The notes under the pieces are model-generated. The model had not been told where the DNA came from. It ran no database searches and saw only the letters and a program-made list of their open reading frames with translations. A DNA stretch of 64,000 nt, from NCBI GenBank assembly GCA_947095585.1, contig OX352761.1, positions 29,107,777-29,171,776 of the forward strand. The letters are read 5' to 3'. Shown piece after piece: positions 22,001 through 32,133 of the stretch. The translations under genes were made by a program, and so were the position numbers. The DNA comes from Nephrocerus scutellatus (lineage: Eukaryota > Arthropoda > Insecta > Diptera > Pipunculidae). How positions within the stretch are numbered: the first letter of the stretch is position 1; every line of letters starts with the position of its first letter.

Positions 22001-24066
22001 CTATTGAAGACGTCTGGCATTTTCTCCTTAATAACGTTATAATTCAATTAAAATGCCGTATGTATTTATTATCCTTGATTGACGGCATCTCCATTGTTTG
22101 TTTGCTTTTGTATATGGCAAGGCACGACCACGGCATTTGGATTGAATTACCATCACCTTACTTGTTTCCTATTTTTATTAAATAATGTAGACACGCTTAA
22201 CTAATTTGCTATATTTCAACGGTATTCAATGCGGTTGTATTAAGTTTTTGTTGAATATACGCCTTGTAAATATAATAGCCTGGTGAGCGGAAGTAAAGTA
22301 GTTCTACCACTGTTTTAGCGAACCTACCCATTTCTAAGTGATTTTAACGGTCGGATATTTAGTTGTTCCAATGAAGTTCTATTCATGGATAGAGTAGCGG
22401 GTATAAATTAAGTTTAGATGACAGAAGACAGCATTGGGTTTAGGAAGCGTCAGCGAAAGTACGAAAGTCCCCACATATAATTTTATATACAACTGTTACT
22501 GTTGTATACTGATTGCGCTGTTAAGTGTACTAAGTCTATGTTCGTAATATTAATAATAATAATAATATTCGGCGCGACAGACCATTGCGGTCCAAGGCCT
22601 AGCTTCTCGCGACTATTTGTGTTGCGTATGTATATTTTTGGACACAAATGAAAGGGACCTACAGTTTAAGGCCGGATCCAAGTTATTACTCTCGGAACGT
22701 TTGTCATCCATTCGCCAGAGGTGGGACACCGTGAAAAATATTCTTGGTGTTACTGGGATTCGAACCACGAATCTCCTGCTCAGCAGCCGTTCGCTATCTA
22801 GCTGATGCAAGGTAGTTTTAGGCGCACCAGACCATATATGGCAATTGTACTCAAGTGGATAGTAGCCAGATCAGAGGGAGTGAAATATTTCTTGCACCGG
22901 GCTAGAAAACCCAAACATTTCGCAGCGTTTTTGGCGACGGTAAATATGTGGTCATTCCAACGAAGCTTGTCGTTAACGCACATAATGAGAATTGCGAGAT
23001 TTTCAGTCTACTGATACTGTCTGCACATGGTGCTGTTGCGTGTAATAAATCTGTTTTCGTAACTGTATTAAGGAGTTTGTTTCAACCTAGGGTACGTATT
23101 ACATACATACCTAATGAAGGTAAGTACATACATACCTAATATTTGAGTTTCATAACTGCAAAATACGTTGCCTTAATCACAGAAGAACTGGACACTCACA
23201 CTCTGACACTCTATCTCTTCGAAGCAGGCCGGTATTCTGTTTCTGGAGACATACTATGTTAGTTGAGATGGTATCTCAGCCGGTTATTGCCTGTTCTTTT
23301 TTTAAAGATAGTATTTTCTTTAAAGTTTCTTGACCAATTGATTTGCACTGCAGTTCTCTCCCGGAAACATACACGATACTGGTTTACCCGATCGCAAATT
23401 ATTTGTCAGCTTTCTAATTAACACCGCTACAAAAGGTTTCAGTCTAAAAAAGCAGTGGTAGCATTGCATTGCATATTGCATTGCCACTGATCCATTTGTA
23501 AACTGGTCCTCATCCAAATTTAGCCTTATTTTTGGTGGCTACAGATTGCAAGGCGTTAGAGAAACACAATCCTGAGCCTACCATTTAAAAAGCCAGTATT
23601 TTGAAAGCCGCTTAAATATCTTAAAAGATCCGTTTTCGTGGTTACTTTAAGTTGCATTCGGAAGACGAGGAAACTCAGCTGTGAAAACTGGTAATGGATA
23701 TAGATATACCAGCTCCTACTCTTCTTCGATCCATTTATGAACTTTTCGCAAGTAGCCCATCTATACACAGAAGATATTAAATTAAAACAAATCAAATAAC
23801 AGCTTTGAATTAGACTATTCATATTAAAACTTAGTAAATTAAAGATGTTCACCACTTTTTCGTTTGAGTGCGTGCAACCTAAAACTACTGCTATTTATTA
23901 ACGTTTTAAAGATTAAGAAACATTTGTCTTTTTTTCTATTTTCAGATGGTTTAAATTTGACGATCAAGTCGTCACCCAATTAGACACATCCAGTGTCGTT
24001 TCCAGTGCAGCGTACATCCTGTTCTATACGTGGCTACCGCAAATACCACCACCCGAAATCAATTAA
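16061..24066 (+). CDS. Usp8: ubiquitin carboxyl-terminal hydrolase 8 (UBPY), nine exons
   Basis: Usp8 removes ubiquitin from endosomal cargo and ESCRT-0. Coding exons, joined in frame at GT-AG sites, are 16061-16155, 16203-16742, 16814-16976, 17035-17568, 17625-17996, 19411-19641, 19708-20165, 20250-20468 and 23946-24066, giving about 910 residues, near the fly family size. The order is an N-terminal MIT-like helical region (about residues 30-120), a rhodanese-like domain (about 164-300; DCRSKKDFE, LKGGYEYF), a coiled coil, an SH3-binding-type motif PQFDRSIKP (about 537), and a USP domain. The USP domain has the Cys box NLGNTCYMNS (about 582), zinc-ribbon CAEC and CPNC pairs, and the His box GGHYTAF (about 859). 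The start is the first in-frame ATG, in context caaaATGG. Exon 2 could instead begin at 16215, also in frame. The donor of exon 6 (GTATTC) is weak. Introns 5 and 8 are enlarged by repeats. Confidence 0.93.
18000..19405. other. Usp8 intron 5, no gene seen
   Basis: The coding-like open stretch at 17853-18161 just runs past the exon 5 donor. The rest of the intron is AT-rich with a GC-richer block near 18230-18300. I recognise no transposon ORF and no exon, although a small missed exon linking the coiled coil to the USP domain cannot be excluded. Confidence 0.5.
20844..21318 (+). mobile_element. non-autonomous Helitron (475 bp)
   Basis: The element starts TC after an A (A|TCTTTATGTATATAATT) and ends CTAG before a T (GGGTCAGCTAG|T), the canonical Helitron insertion pattern between A and T. 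Its interior shares blocks with other copies here: an aactcctcctaaacggctgg block, a gtcgattctatagtt block, and a 3' block acaacgtctgtcgggtcagc. No Rep/helicase ORF is present. It lies in the last intron of Usp8. Confidence 0.85.
21320..22570. other. Usp8 intron 8 repeat debris
   Basis: Positions 21400-21510 are an inverted copy of the dispersed repeat end (gattagagcattta, then a gaaaaattgtattttc block). A 93-codon minus frame at 21800-21519 has no recognisable motif. Positions 21855-21895 hold a short ccagacc microrepeat. Nothing else is identifiable. Confidence 0.5.
22571..22805 (-). mobile_element. tRNA-derived SINE, copy 1
   Basis: On the minus strand the element starts with a tRNA-like head containing a B-box GGTTCGAATCCC (22755-22766), preceded by a GCTGCTGAGCAGGAG stretch. 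The body ends in a block with tttgtgtccaaaaata and a gaccgcaatgg block. The same body and head order recurs at 56061-56325. A head-to-body layout with a Pol III B-box is typical of a SINE; the A-box is degenerate. Confidence 0.65.
22800..23015 (-). mobile_element. LINE fragment
   Basis: The piece is homologous to the LINE at 2979-3245: the gatgcaaggt start, the aggcgcaccagacca block, the tttcttgcaccgggctagaaaacc block and the gcttgtcgttaacgcac block. On the minus strand it encodes the CVNDKLRWNDHIFTVAKN region of a reverse transcriptase C-terminus. A deletion relative to the longer copy removes the middle. Confidence 0.8.
23016..23940. other. Usp8 intron 8, distal part
   Basis: No recognisable element. 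Small open frames here have no motif I know. The last Usp8 exon follows an acceptor at 23944-23945. Confidence 0.4.
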
Positions 24067-24149
24067 CGACAGCGACAACTAAAGGCTCAACTCAAATTTG
24101 AAAGAATGCTTTTATGATGATTGGCGCCCAGAAATATCTGTTATTACAC

Positions 24150-24560
24150 TTTTTCCAGTTGTAATTTAGAAAAAATCCTTGTAATTCAGATAACGTCAAT
24201 TATAATTCACATTAGTCAATTCTTATTCAGAAAGGAACATTGTAATTCAGAAAGGGTTAACCGAAATTCAGATTCATCAACTGTAATTTAGATAGCGTCA
24301 ATTTTAATTCGGAATATTGTAATTCTGAAACCATTATTTGTAATTCGGAGTGAATTAGTTCACTGTAATTCAGAAATTAACAATTGTAATTCAGACACAG
24401 AACACAAATTTTATTTAATAATATTAAAATAGGTAAAATATAAATTATTAAATAATAAGCAGTTGACTAATCTGCATTGCGGTTAACGCTTTCTGAATTA
24501 CAATTGATACTTTCTGATTAACGGTTGACTTATCTCTGAATTATAATTAGAAAATATGTA
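24150..24560. repeat. clustered tgtaattcaga repeats with an inverted arm
   Basis: Just after the Usp8 stop, the 12-mer ttgtaattcaga and close variants recur about nine times between 24155 and 24400 at irregular 20-30 bp spacing. Its reverse complement (ctgaattacaatt, ctgaattataatt) appears at 24488-24550. The arms could fold on each other. This may be a fold-back transposon remnant or a structured part of the Usp8 3' UTR. Confidence 0.6.
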
Positions 24561-24799
24561 CATAGTTCTCTTATAATATAGTCCATGGTTATTGTAGTTT
24601 TTGTTCCCTTTGGAGTTAGAATAATCTGAAAGGTAAAACAAAAAATATTCATGTATATAATCCATTTTGAATTCTTCAAAAAAAATAACTTCAAAAGAAA
24701 TATTTGACAATTTTTACCTATAACTTATAAACTGTATAAGATTAAAAAATGTGTAATAGTTTCAACAGATATTTATGCACGACACTTATAATATATAAA

Positions 24800-25226
24800 T
24801 AAATAAATATATATATATATATATATGTCTAGTAACTATTTCTTTTAATGTTGAAATATTTTGTACCTAAGCTTTTCTTATTTCTTTTCAACGGAAATGA
24901 AATATTACACTAACTACCAACTTTACCAACTGTATTATTATTAATTATTATATACTTAACAAAGCAATACAAAATGTTAATTTCTTGCTCGTAAATATTT
25001 ATTTACCTTTCCAGACTAATGTGCATTATAAAAACAACCGTGAAATATTCAACCAAAATAAACACATAGTTATAAAAGATACACATAAAATTTATAAGAA
25101 ACAGAAGAAAATATTTTATTTTTTTATTACATTAGTTAGTAAACATAAATCTATCGATACATTTTGGCATAATTAGCAGTGCATGTGTATGCGTTGAATG
25201 TGTTTGTATACTATTAACAACTAATA

Positions 25227-25275
<49 letters not shown>
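24800..25275. repeat. (TA)n microsatellites
   Basis: Two pure or nearly pure TA runs occur, at about 24805-24826 and 25226-25272, with AT-rich sequence and no gene between them. Confidence 0.8.
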
Positions 25276-25340
25276 AAAAGAATACCTACATATATGTATA
25301 TAAGAATTGCAATATTAAAAAAAAATTAATTTGTAATTAT

Positions 25341-25456
25341 TAAGAACTTCAGTTGGATTTTGAAAAGAAACAAATAAATGCACGGGTTCTTCTCGTTTGC
25401 CTTTTGCTTTAATTGTCAATATTCCGCAAACGCTCTTCACTTCTGAGTTGCGATCC
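25341..25456 (-). other. orphan exon-like open segment
   Basis: On the minus strand a pyrimidine-poor but usable acceptor (ttatttaacag|GATCGC, boundary about 25456) precedes a GC-richer open frame of about 45 codons. The frame contains GILTIKAKGKREEP and ends at a stop in the poly-T stretch near 25320. A second frame (SQLRSEERLRNIDN, stop) is also open. I recognise neither and see no partner exon nearby. It may be the last exon of an unseen gene, captured exon debris, or chance. Confidence 0.25.
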
Positions 25457-25714
25457 TGTTAAATAATAATACACCGTCAATGTATCTTAGCCTATTTGCT
25501 GATCTAACTACTTTATAGTATCAGCTATAGTTATTTCTAATACATACTTAGTTAAAGAAAAAACTCCTAAAAGAAGTATATAACAATAGGAGAGAGCCAG
25601 TTTAACTAATCGCATTGATATCTGCCGGCTCTGATATGATTAACTTTTTATAGTCCGACCGATCCTTTGTTTCCGATACATTATTTGATATTGTTAAGCA
25701 ATTTTTATAAACTT

Positions 25715-25875
25715 TGCATTAAATTTTGCAAATAACAACACAACACAAGTTCTCTTATTTACAGATTACAACTTTACTTAACAATTTGCAAGAGTTCATT
25801 AAATTCACATTTGTGATTACTTGTTACTCACATATAACAATTATGTTCACTTAAAACACTTATGTTCACATATAA
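25715..25875. repeat. diverged LTR-like fragment
   Basis: The order of blocks (ttttgcaaataac, cacaacacaagtt, aacaactt-like, cacaattt-like, tgattactt) parallels the LTR at 14617-15279 but is much diverged. The promoter part and both termini are missing. Confidence 0.4.
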
Positions 25876-25884
25876 CACTGCTCT

Positions 25885-26660
25885 ATCTACGTTGCTGTAC
25901 CTTTTCTTAGTCATCGATAACAACAAGGTTCTTCTCTACGACCAACTCTCAGCACCCGCTTTTTCTAAGCACGATCTCATTAACCATTTCAATTTTGTGA
26001 TCGTAGCCAATACATTTGAATATAAAGACTTTAAGAGAATTAATTATTCCCTATTAGAAGAACATGTAAGGACATTTGATTGGGGTGTCATTTACTGCTT
26101 ACCATCGCCAAATGATCAAGTGAACTCTACCACTTACATGTTCCTATAAGATCCAAAACCAGTTCTTCTGGCAACACACATTGGTTCCCTAACCAAATTC
26201 GTCAACTAATAATATAGCGTGACCGAGCATACAACAGCTTGAAGCGTTTTCGGTTAGAGGATCAACGACGCATATACTACATATGCTTCACAACATAAGT
26301 CGTAATGGAGATAAAAGCCGCCGAATCAAGCTTCTACTCTAGTCGGCTCAGTGCCTCTATGGGTGGGAGGCGTTTGTAGAAAAATCTGCGTAGCGTTGGA
26401 ATAATGAAAGCTAATTGATAGCATTTCAAAGGAATTGATCTCAATGAATTCAACCATCAATTTGTGTCGTCGCAAACATCGGCTCCATCTGCTTCATGTT
26501 ACACCTCTCATTTAACTGGTGCAGCACATACTATTAACTAGCAAAGTTTTCTTTCTCAGAATTGAACGCACTGATGTAGTAGAGAGTGTAATTACTAAAT
26601 CCATAAAACAAATTCCGTCAGCCTCGATGAAATACACCCATCTTTTTAAATTCATTTAAA
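25885..26660 (+). mobile_element. LINE fragment (endonuclease-RT linker)
   Basis: An open frame at 25862-26149 encodes FNFVIVANTFEYKDFKRINY, then LEEHVRTFDWGVIYCLPSPNDQ. This resembles the linker between endonuclease and reverse transcriptase in Jockey/CR1-type LINEs. After a frame break the RDRAYNSLKRFRLEDQRR-like continuation follows (26220-26290). No complete RT motif is seen. Confidence 0.5.
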
Positions 26661-26669
26661 TCAAAATGG

Positions 26670-28225
26670 ACAACACTTTTTGTAAAAAGTTTGAATTGAT
26701 CGGGCACCGGAGTAAAGGGGCACCCATACAAATTTTATAAAAAAGTACCCGATTTTCTTCAAAATTTATGTGTATCTCCGATGGACAACACTGTTTGTAA
26801 AAAATTGGAAGTGATCAGGCCCCGGGATCGGGGGACACCCATACAAATTTTTTTTTTAAAATGTGTCCGATTTTCTTTCAATTTTATATACATGAGTATC
26901 TCCGATTAGAGAATTTACAAGAAAAATTTTAATTTTTATGGGTTATTTTTTTAATTATCTTTATGTTTTTGCAGGAATTCGAAATCCAAACACGATACAA
27001 GCAGATACTGGTGGGTCGATTTGGGTTTGGCCGACATATAACCCTATGGATAAGCGAGGGTATCGTTGGGTGCGTTCTCATCAATTGGCCTCGCAGGGTT
27101 GCTTTAATGACTAGTATGTGAGGCCAGATTTACTGATAGCACTGGACCCTGCTAATGTTGTCTGTAATCTGTAATTGTATAATGTTCCAATTATCCAAAT
27201 TTGTTATCAAAATTCGCGTTCGCTTGCGACTACATTACGTGCACTAACTATAATTTTTGATGCTCAACGACTTCGTTAATAAGCAAAATTATCGCATTTG
27301 GATGTCAGCAAAGCCATTTATGAAATGCTTTACACCCATAAAAATACAATTTTTCATGTAAATTCTCTATGAGGAGATGGGTATGTGTTAAAATTTGAAG
27401 AAAATCGAGCTAATTTTTAAAAAATTTATATGGGCACCCTTCGGACCTCAGGGCCTCACTCCAAAAACTTTACAAAAAATTTTGTCCATCGGAGATACAC
27501 ACGTATATAAAATTTTAAAAAAATCGGGTTAATTTTTTTAAAAAAATTTTTGGGGCCCGGGGTCTCCAAATTTTTTACAGAAAGTGTTTTTCATCGGAGA
27601 TACATACGTATATAAAATTTAAAGAAAATCGGGTTTTTTTTTAAATTTTGGGGCCCTACGACCCCGGGACCCAGGGTCTCCAAATTTTTTACAAAAAGTT
27701 TTGTCTATCGGAGAGACACATGTGTATTAAATTTGAAGAAAATCGGATTATTTTTTTAAAAAAATTATGGGGCCTCACGAACCCGGGCCCGGGGTCTCCA
27801 AATTTTTTACAAAAAGTGTCGTCTATCGGAGATACACATGTGTATTTAATTTGAAGAAAATCGGGATATTTTTTTAAAAAAAAAGTTATGGGGCCCCACG
27901 AACCCGGGCCCGGGGTGTCCAAAATTTTTACAAAAAGTGTTGTATATCAGAGATACACAAGTGTATAAAATTAGAAGAAAATCGAGTAAAATTTTGTAAA
28001 ATATTTGTAGGGGAGCCCACCGACCCCGTGGCCCGAGGGTCCTCAAATTTTAATAGAAAGTGTTGTCATCGGAGATATGCATGTGTGCAAAATTTCAATA
28101 AAATAGGACTATGGGAAGTGGGTCAAAAATTGATCGCAAGATTCCATGACACACAAATCCACACACCCACAAACACATGGGCAAGTGAAGTTAATATAGA
28201 GAATTTAAAAATTAACTGCATTAGC
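26670..28225. repeat. fold-back array of about 110-bp units
   Basis: The right arm (27330-28225) has about six direct units of 105-125 bp, each with tacaaaaagtgt, atcggagatacacatgtgta, gaagaaaatcggg and a ggggcc...cccgggcc block. It ends ggcaagtgaagttaatatagagaattta. The left arm (26670-26960) carries two units in the opposite orientation and ends gattagagaatttac. Matching ends (taaattctcta/tagagaattta) suggest a terminal inverted repeat. A 370-bp centre (26960-27330) holds an unrelated open frame. Copies of these ends recur at 15417, 21400, 50560, 52900 and 60515. Confidence 0.75.
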
Positions 28226-28229
28226 ATTA

Positions 28230-28764
28230 GTGTGTAATACTAATGCTTAACTGTGATCGCATCGCAAGGAATACTGCCTAGGCCCTAGACGCAATATTAA
28301 TTTTCCAGTAAATCCACTTTAAAATTCTTGTTTTGTTCATGCGTACACCCAAGCGGCTATTTTCATTTGTTTGTAACTTTTGTTGGAACTAACGAGCAAC
28401 GATTTGATCCCAGAAGAAGGAGAAGTTAAATGTCAGAGATAGATCTATTCAAAATCTTGCATTCTATTCCACTCAATGAAAATATAAATAAATATATAAA
28501 ACGCTTGAGAAATTCTTATACCTCTCAAGAAATATTGTTTACACTAAAGAATGTATGAGCTAAGCTTCCGACCTAACTCAAGTGTTTCACTTATGTGCGA
28601 TGACCACCGCAATATATTTCATCAGCACCACGAATACATAGTAACGACAAAATAATTCCATAAGTGAAATATATTTTGAATAGCATCATAATAAAAACAA
28701 GCCATAAAAATGAAAATTTTCATGTAAATATTTGTCTAATAACCAAAATATGCGCCTAAAAGTA
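28230..28764. other. gene-free stretch
   Basis: AT-rich sequence with no recognised element. A weak copy of the dispersed repeat end (agccataaaaatgaaaattttcatgtaaat) lies at about 28700. Confidence 0.4.
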
Positions 28765-29080
28765 TACTGGTTGTGGTTAAAAACAACCACCACAACCCTC
28801 TAAGTCGTGCGAAAGGTAGTTAAAAATGGCGCGATTTCAACCCATCACACGTGCCACACGCTAAAACGATATGCGTCATACGCGGAATATAAAAAATGCT
28901 ATTCTGGACTTAGACACTCACAAAATTCCAGCTCTCTAGGTCGTGTGGAAGGTGGTTACAAAGAACCTCAAATAAACAGAAATTTCAAACCATCACACGC
29001 GACACGCGTCGTACGTGAAATATAAAAAATGTTATTTTGGACTTAACACTCAAAATTTTAGTTGTCTAGGTCTAGGACCT
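28765..29080. repeat. two-copy tandem repeat, about 150 bp unit
   Basis: Two direct copies share a ctctaagtcgtg/ctctaggtcgtg start, an aaggt[a/g]gtta block, a ccatcacacg[t/c]g block, a cgaaatataaaaaatg-type block and a ttctggactta/tttggactta block. No coding potential is seen. Confidence 0.7.
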
Positions 29081-30199
29081 CAAAGTAGTCGAAAATGCAG
29101 ACAAAAAGGGGTGAAATTAAATAAAAGTTTTTAAAAATTGTAGGGTGTGTCGTCTTCATCCTTTGACCATGACAACGTTTAGAAACATTTACTGCCAATG
29201 CACTGTTTATTTTTAATTGTTTATTTCAGTAGATACTTTTAATCAAATCTTTTAATTCAATTCAATTATTCAAGAAGCAAACATCCATCAGGATGTTGCT
29301 CTTGCTATACGAACAATTTGATGTTCGCAGATTGCCATGAGCGTGCAAGTCGAGATTACTATTAGTATTGTACAAATGATTAAATAATAGTATATTACAT
29401 AACGAGCAAGGAAAGTGGAGTTTATCGTGCGAGCTCGAAGCTTGAAGCAAGAGGCGGTAGCCGAGTTCGGCAATCTAACGAGTACTATGAGCACTTTTCT
29501 GTGAGTAATGTACGCTATTTTTCACACGACCAAACCGGTTTTTTCTGCTAAATCGATTATGCTATGATGTGTGTTCGCTGTTACTGCAGTAAATAACAAA
29601 AGTATTTTATATGATAAAGTAACTAGAGTGTGTAAAGGCTACTTTCGAAGCTAGGTTATAGTATATGAAACAGTCACTTTTGGCTATGGGCGTGTGAAAA
29701 AGTTTATTCTATACTAGTTAAGAGGTCAGTCCTACGACTAACAGACAATAAAATAAATAATAATCTATCAGGATTTCAAAGTTCACAACCACTTATTCAT
29801 GTCCGCTATAATCAAAGAATATAAATTCGATAATATAATCGTATTACAAGTTATATGTACGTTGCATGTTGCACGTTTCATGTTGCAAGTTAGGTATCGC
29901 ATATTTCATGTTGTTGTATGTTGATGCATCATGTATAATCCCTTATGACACCTATCTCTAGGGGTACTAGGGGTGTCTTACTGGCTGGCACTATTCATTC
30001 CAGCTACCCTGAAAACTATAGATTCGAATCCAATATCGGTCATGTCATGTGTCACCCCCTTCTTACCATAGCATTAGGGTGCTGGTGGTAACTATCCTAA
30101 TACCCTTGACACACTGGCAAACTTTAACTAGTTTATCGTTTGTAGTTTCTAAGATAACTGTTAAGGGTCACACTCAATACTATTCTCGGTTAGTTTACC
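29081..30199. other. gene-free stretch
   Basis: No gene is seen. Positions 29850-29930 contain irregular catgttgca repeats. Positions 29947-29980 contain a small inverted repeat (gacaccta...taggggtgtc). Confidence 0.4.
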
Positions 30200-30305
30200 G
30201 TGCTCTCACAATGAAAAATTTAAGACTAAGAGGATTGTATGGATTTCCAACATAGCAACCAAAATCCATACAATCCTGTAAGTAAGTATTAAGTTGTGTG
30301 AGACC
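30200..30305. mobile_element. small MITE, copy 1 (about 106 bp)
   Basis: Inverted arms pair: gtgctctcacaatgaaaa with ttgtgtgagac, and aggattgtatggattt with aaaatccatacaatcct. A 137-bp relative lies at 41206-41342. No ORF is present. The fold would be a near-complete hairpin. Confidence 0.7.
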
Positions 30306-30625
30306 CCCACCCCAAAACACCGTTTAGACCCACCAAAAGACACAACAACAGCCGTTCCTTTCCACGACGATTGGTTCTACGCACCGAAAGGACCCCAATA
30401 CCTATCAAGACATTGGGCCAAAGATCGTCAGCACAACAACAGGTTTGAGATTGGATCACTTGGATCTATTCCCAAACCTGGAGTTGCTACAACAACAACA
30501 GCCGTTGTCTGGCTGCCCCTCACACCCTACTAACCCAACCAAACTGACCGCTCCCCCCAAGTACCCACCACTGACCCAATATATATGTATGTATATTCCC
30601 TGTGTATATATCTATATATATAAAA
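30306..30625. other. low-complexity stretch
   Basis: CA-rich and C-rich sequence with two acaacaaca runs and a ta-rich end. No gene is seen. Confidence 0.4.
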
Positions 30626-30956
30626 CTAGCTGACCCGACAGACGTTGTCCTGTTTCACTTTCAATAAATTTGGTTGTGATCGTTTTGTGAATTTGTGAAA
30701 AGCTATTTGTTTTGCGATATCGCTTCACAGTATTAGTCACATCAGTATTAGCAGAAATACCCGGCATTTCCCGGCTGTCCCATCCCACTGACCCATGCCC
30801 ACTGACCTCCCGCGTTTCCCGGCTGTACCCATCCCACTACCTCCGCCCACTTACACCCCACTACCAAACCAACTCACCAATCCAGAAAACTATAGAATCG
30901 ACACTTATACAGGCAAAAAATGTACACTTGTTCGAATATTCTTTATGTGAAGATCA
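30626..30956 (-). mobile_element. Helitron 3' part, split by the LTR element
   Basis: On the minus strand this is the 3' half of the same Helitron family as 20844-21318. It ends GGGTCAGCTAG before T, with the CTAG at 30626-30629. The remainder continues at 39207-39511, beyond the LTR retrotransposon. Its last four bases, atca (30953-30956), are duplicated at 39203-39206. Confidence 0.85.
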
Positions 30957-31858
30957 TGTAAAGTTGGTCCCTTTTCGAAGCCAACCTTGTGGTTTAGAGT
31001 TTATATCAACCTTGATTCTTGACTGTGTTCGGCGTGTTGCCGTATAACCACTAACCCAAAAGCCGGAGCTCCTTAGGGCGTCAGTATCAGGACGATATGT
31101 TTACGAGAAAAAAATAAGACGACGAGGTTTTTGCTTTCAACGTTCACTTTTTGGAAATGAATGATTTTATTTGATAATTTTTCCTTCTTTTATACCAATT
31201 TACTGATAGATTTTTGACCATACATCGACTCTGGAATGCCTACTCATCGATATTCATATTTTCCCTAATATTGCCTTATCAGCATAGTGCATGTATGTAT
31301 ATACGTAATTTATGACCGACCGCGTCAAGTGTTTTTGGGTTCGCTCGCCTATTCTGCTGTGTTGACATATATGTTTCCACAAGGGAACGACCTTATTATT
31401 TCATTACCATTTCCATGCGCCGCTTACTCAGCACATTGCATGGAAAGGGTAATTAACGTTCTAAGCGGTCGGCGCTCATTTGCCCATGATGCTTAGACTG
31501 CATATTTATTTTCATAGGCGAGCGACCGCTGGTCATAAATTATGCTATTGGAGATGTTTTATATTTTTTGTTCCCATGCACCGAGTGTGCTATTAAACAA
31601 TACGTGTGGGTTTTGTTTGCTTTTGTTTTTCATGCACCAAGTGTGCTGTTAACCAATACGTTGTATTGGTTTGTGTGTGCGTTTATTTTCGTGCACCGAG
31701 CGTGCTATTAATTAATGACTGATATCTAAGATTTTTGTATTTTATTTTGAGAGGCACTAGAGTCGATGTAGGGTCAAAATTTTGTATGCTTAATTCAATT
31801 AAAATGTTGTATGCTTTTAGGCATAGTATTTATGTGATCGCTGGTGCGATCCCTCACA
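30957..31858 (-). repeat. 3' LTR
   Basis: This 902-bp LTR begins tgtaaagttgg and ends gatccctcaca on the plus strand (TGTGAGGG...TTTACA on the element strand). It contains internal repeats of a gcacc[g/a]a[g]tgtgct motif around 31578-31710. The length is identical to the other LTR. Confidence 0.92.
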
Positions 31859-31880
31859 CCACCCTTCCAGGGGGAAAAAG
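31859..31880 (-). promoter_or_regulatory. polypurine tract of the LTR element
   Basis: On the minus strand a purine-rich CCCCCTGGAAGGGTGG lies directly before the 3' LTR start TGTGAGGG. The position and composition fit a plus-strand primer. Confidence 0.7.
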
Positions 31881-32133
31881 GAGAAATCATGACATGTCTT
31901 GATTTCTTCTTTTCCGCGCCACTTCTACAATAAGGGATCTCAAAAGAATGTTTACAATGTTTTGGTATTATTATATATAATTAAATTTTTGTTATATCTC
32001 AAAAGAATATTTACAATGTAGTGTTTCAATGTTTTGATATTATAGATATAAATAAATTTTTGTTATGTTACCTACAAAAAGTTTTTTTTTTGTTTTTTTT
32101 TGTTTGTAGGATTTAAAAAAAAAAAATTATATT

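Noticed and set aside
25614..25735. minus-strand frame with SEPADINAI, considered as an upstream partner exon of the 25341-25456 segment
   Set aside because: Its 5' part overlaps sequence resembling the LTR at 14617-15279, and no donor joins it in the right phase.
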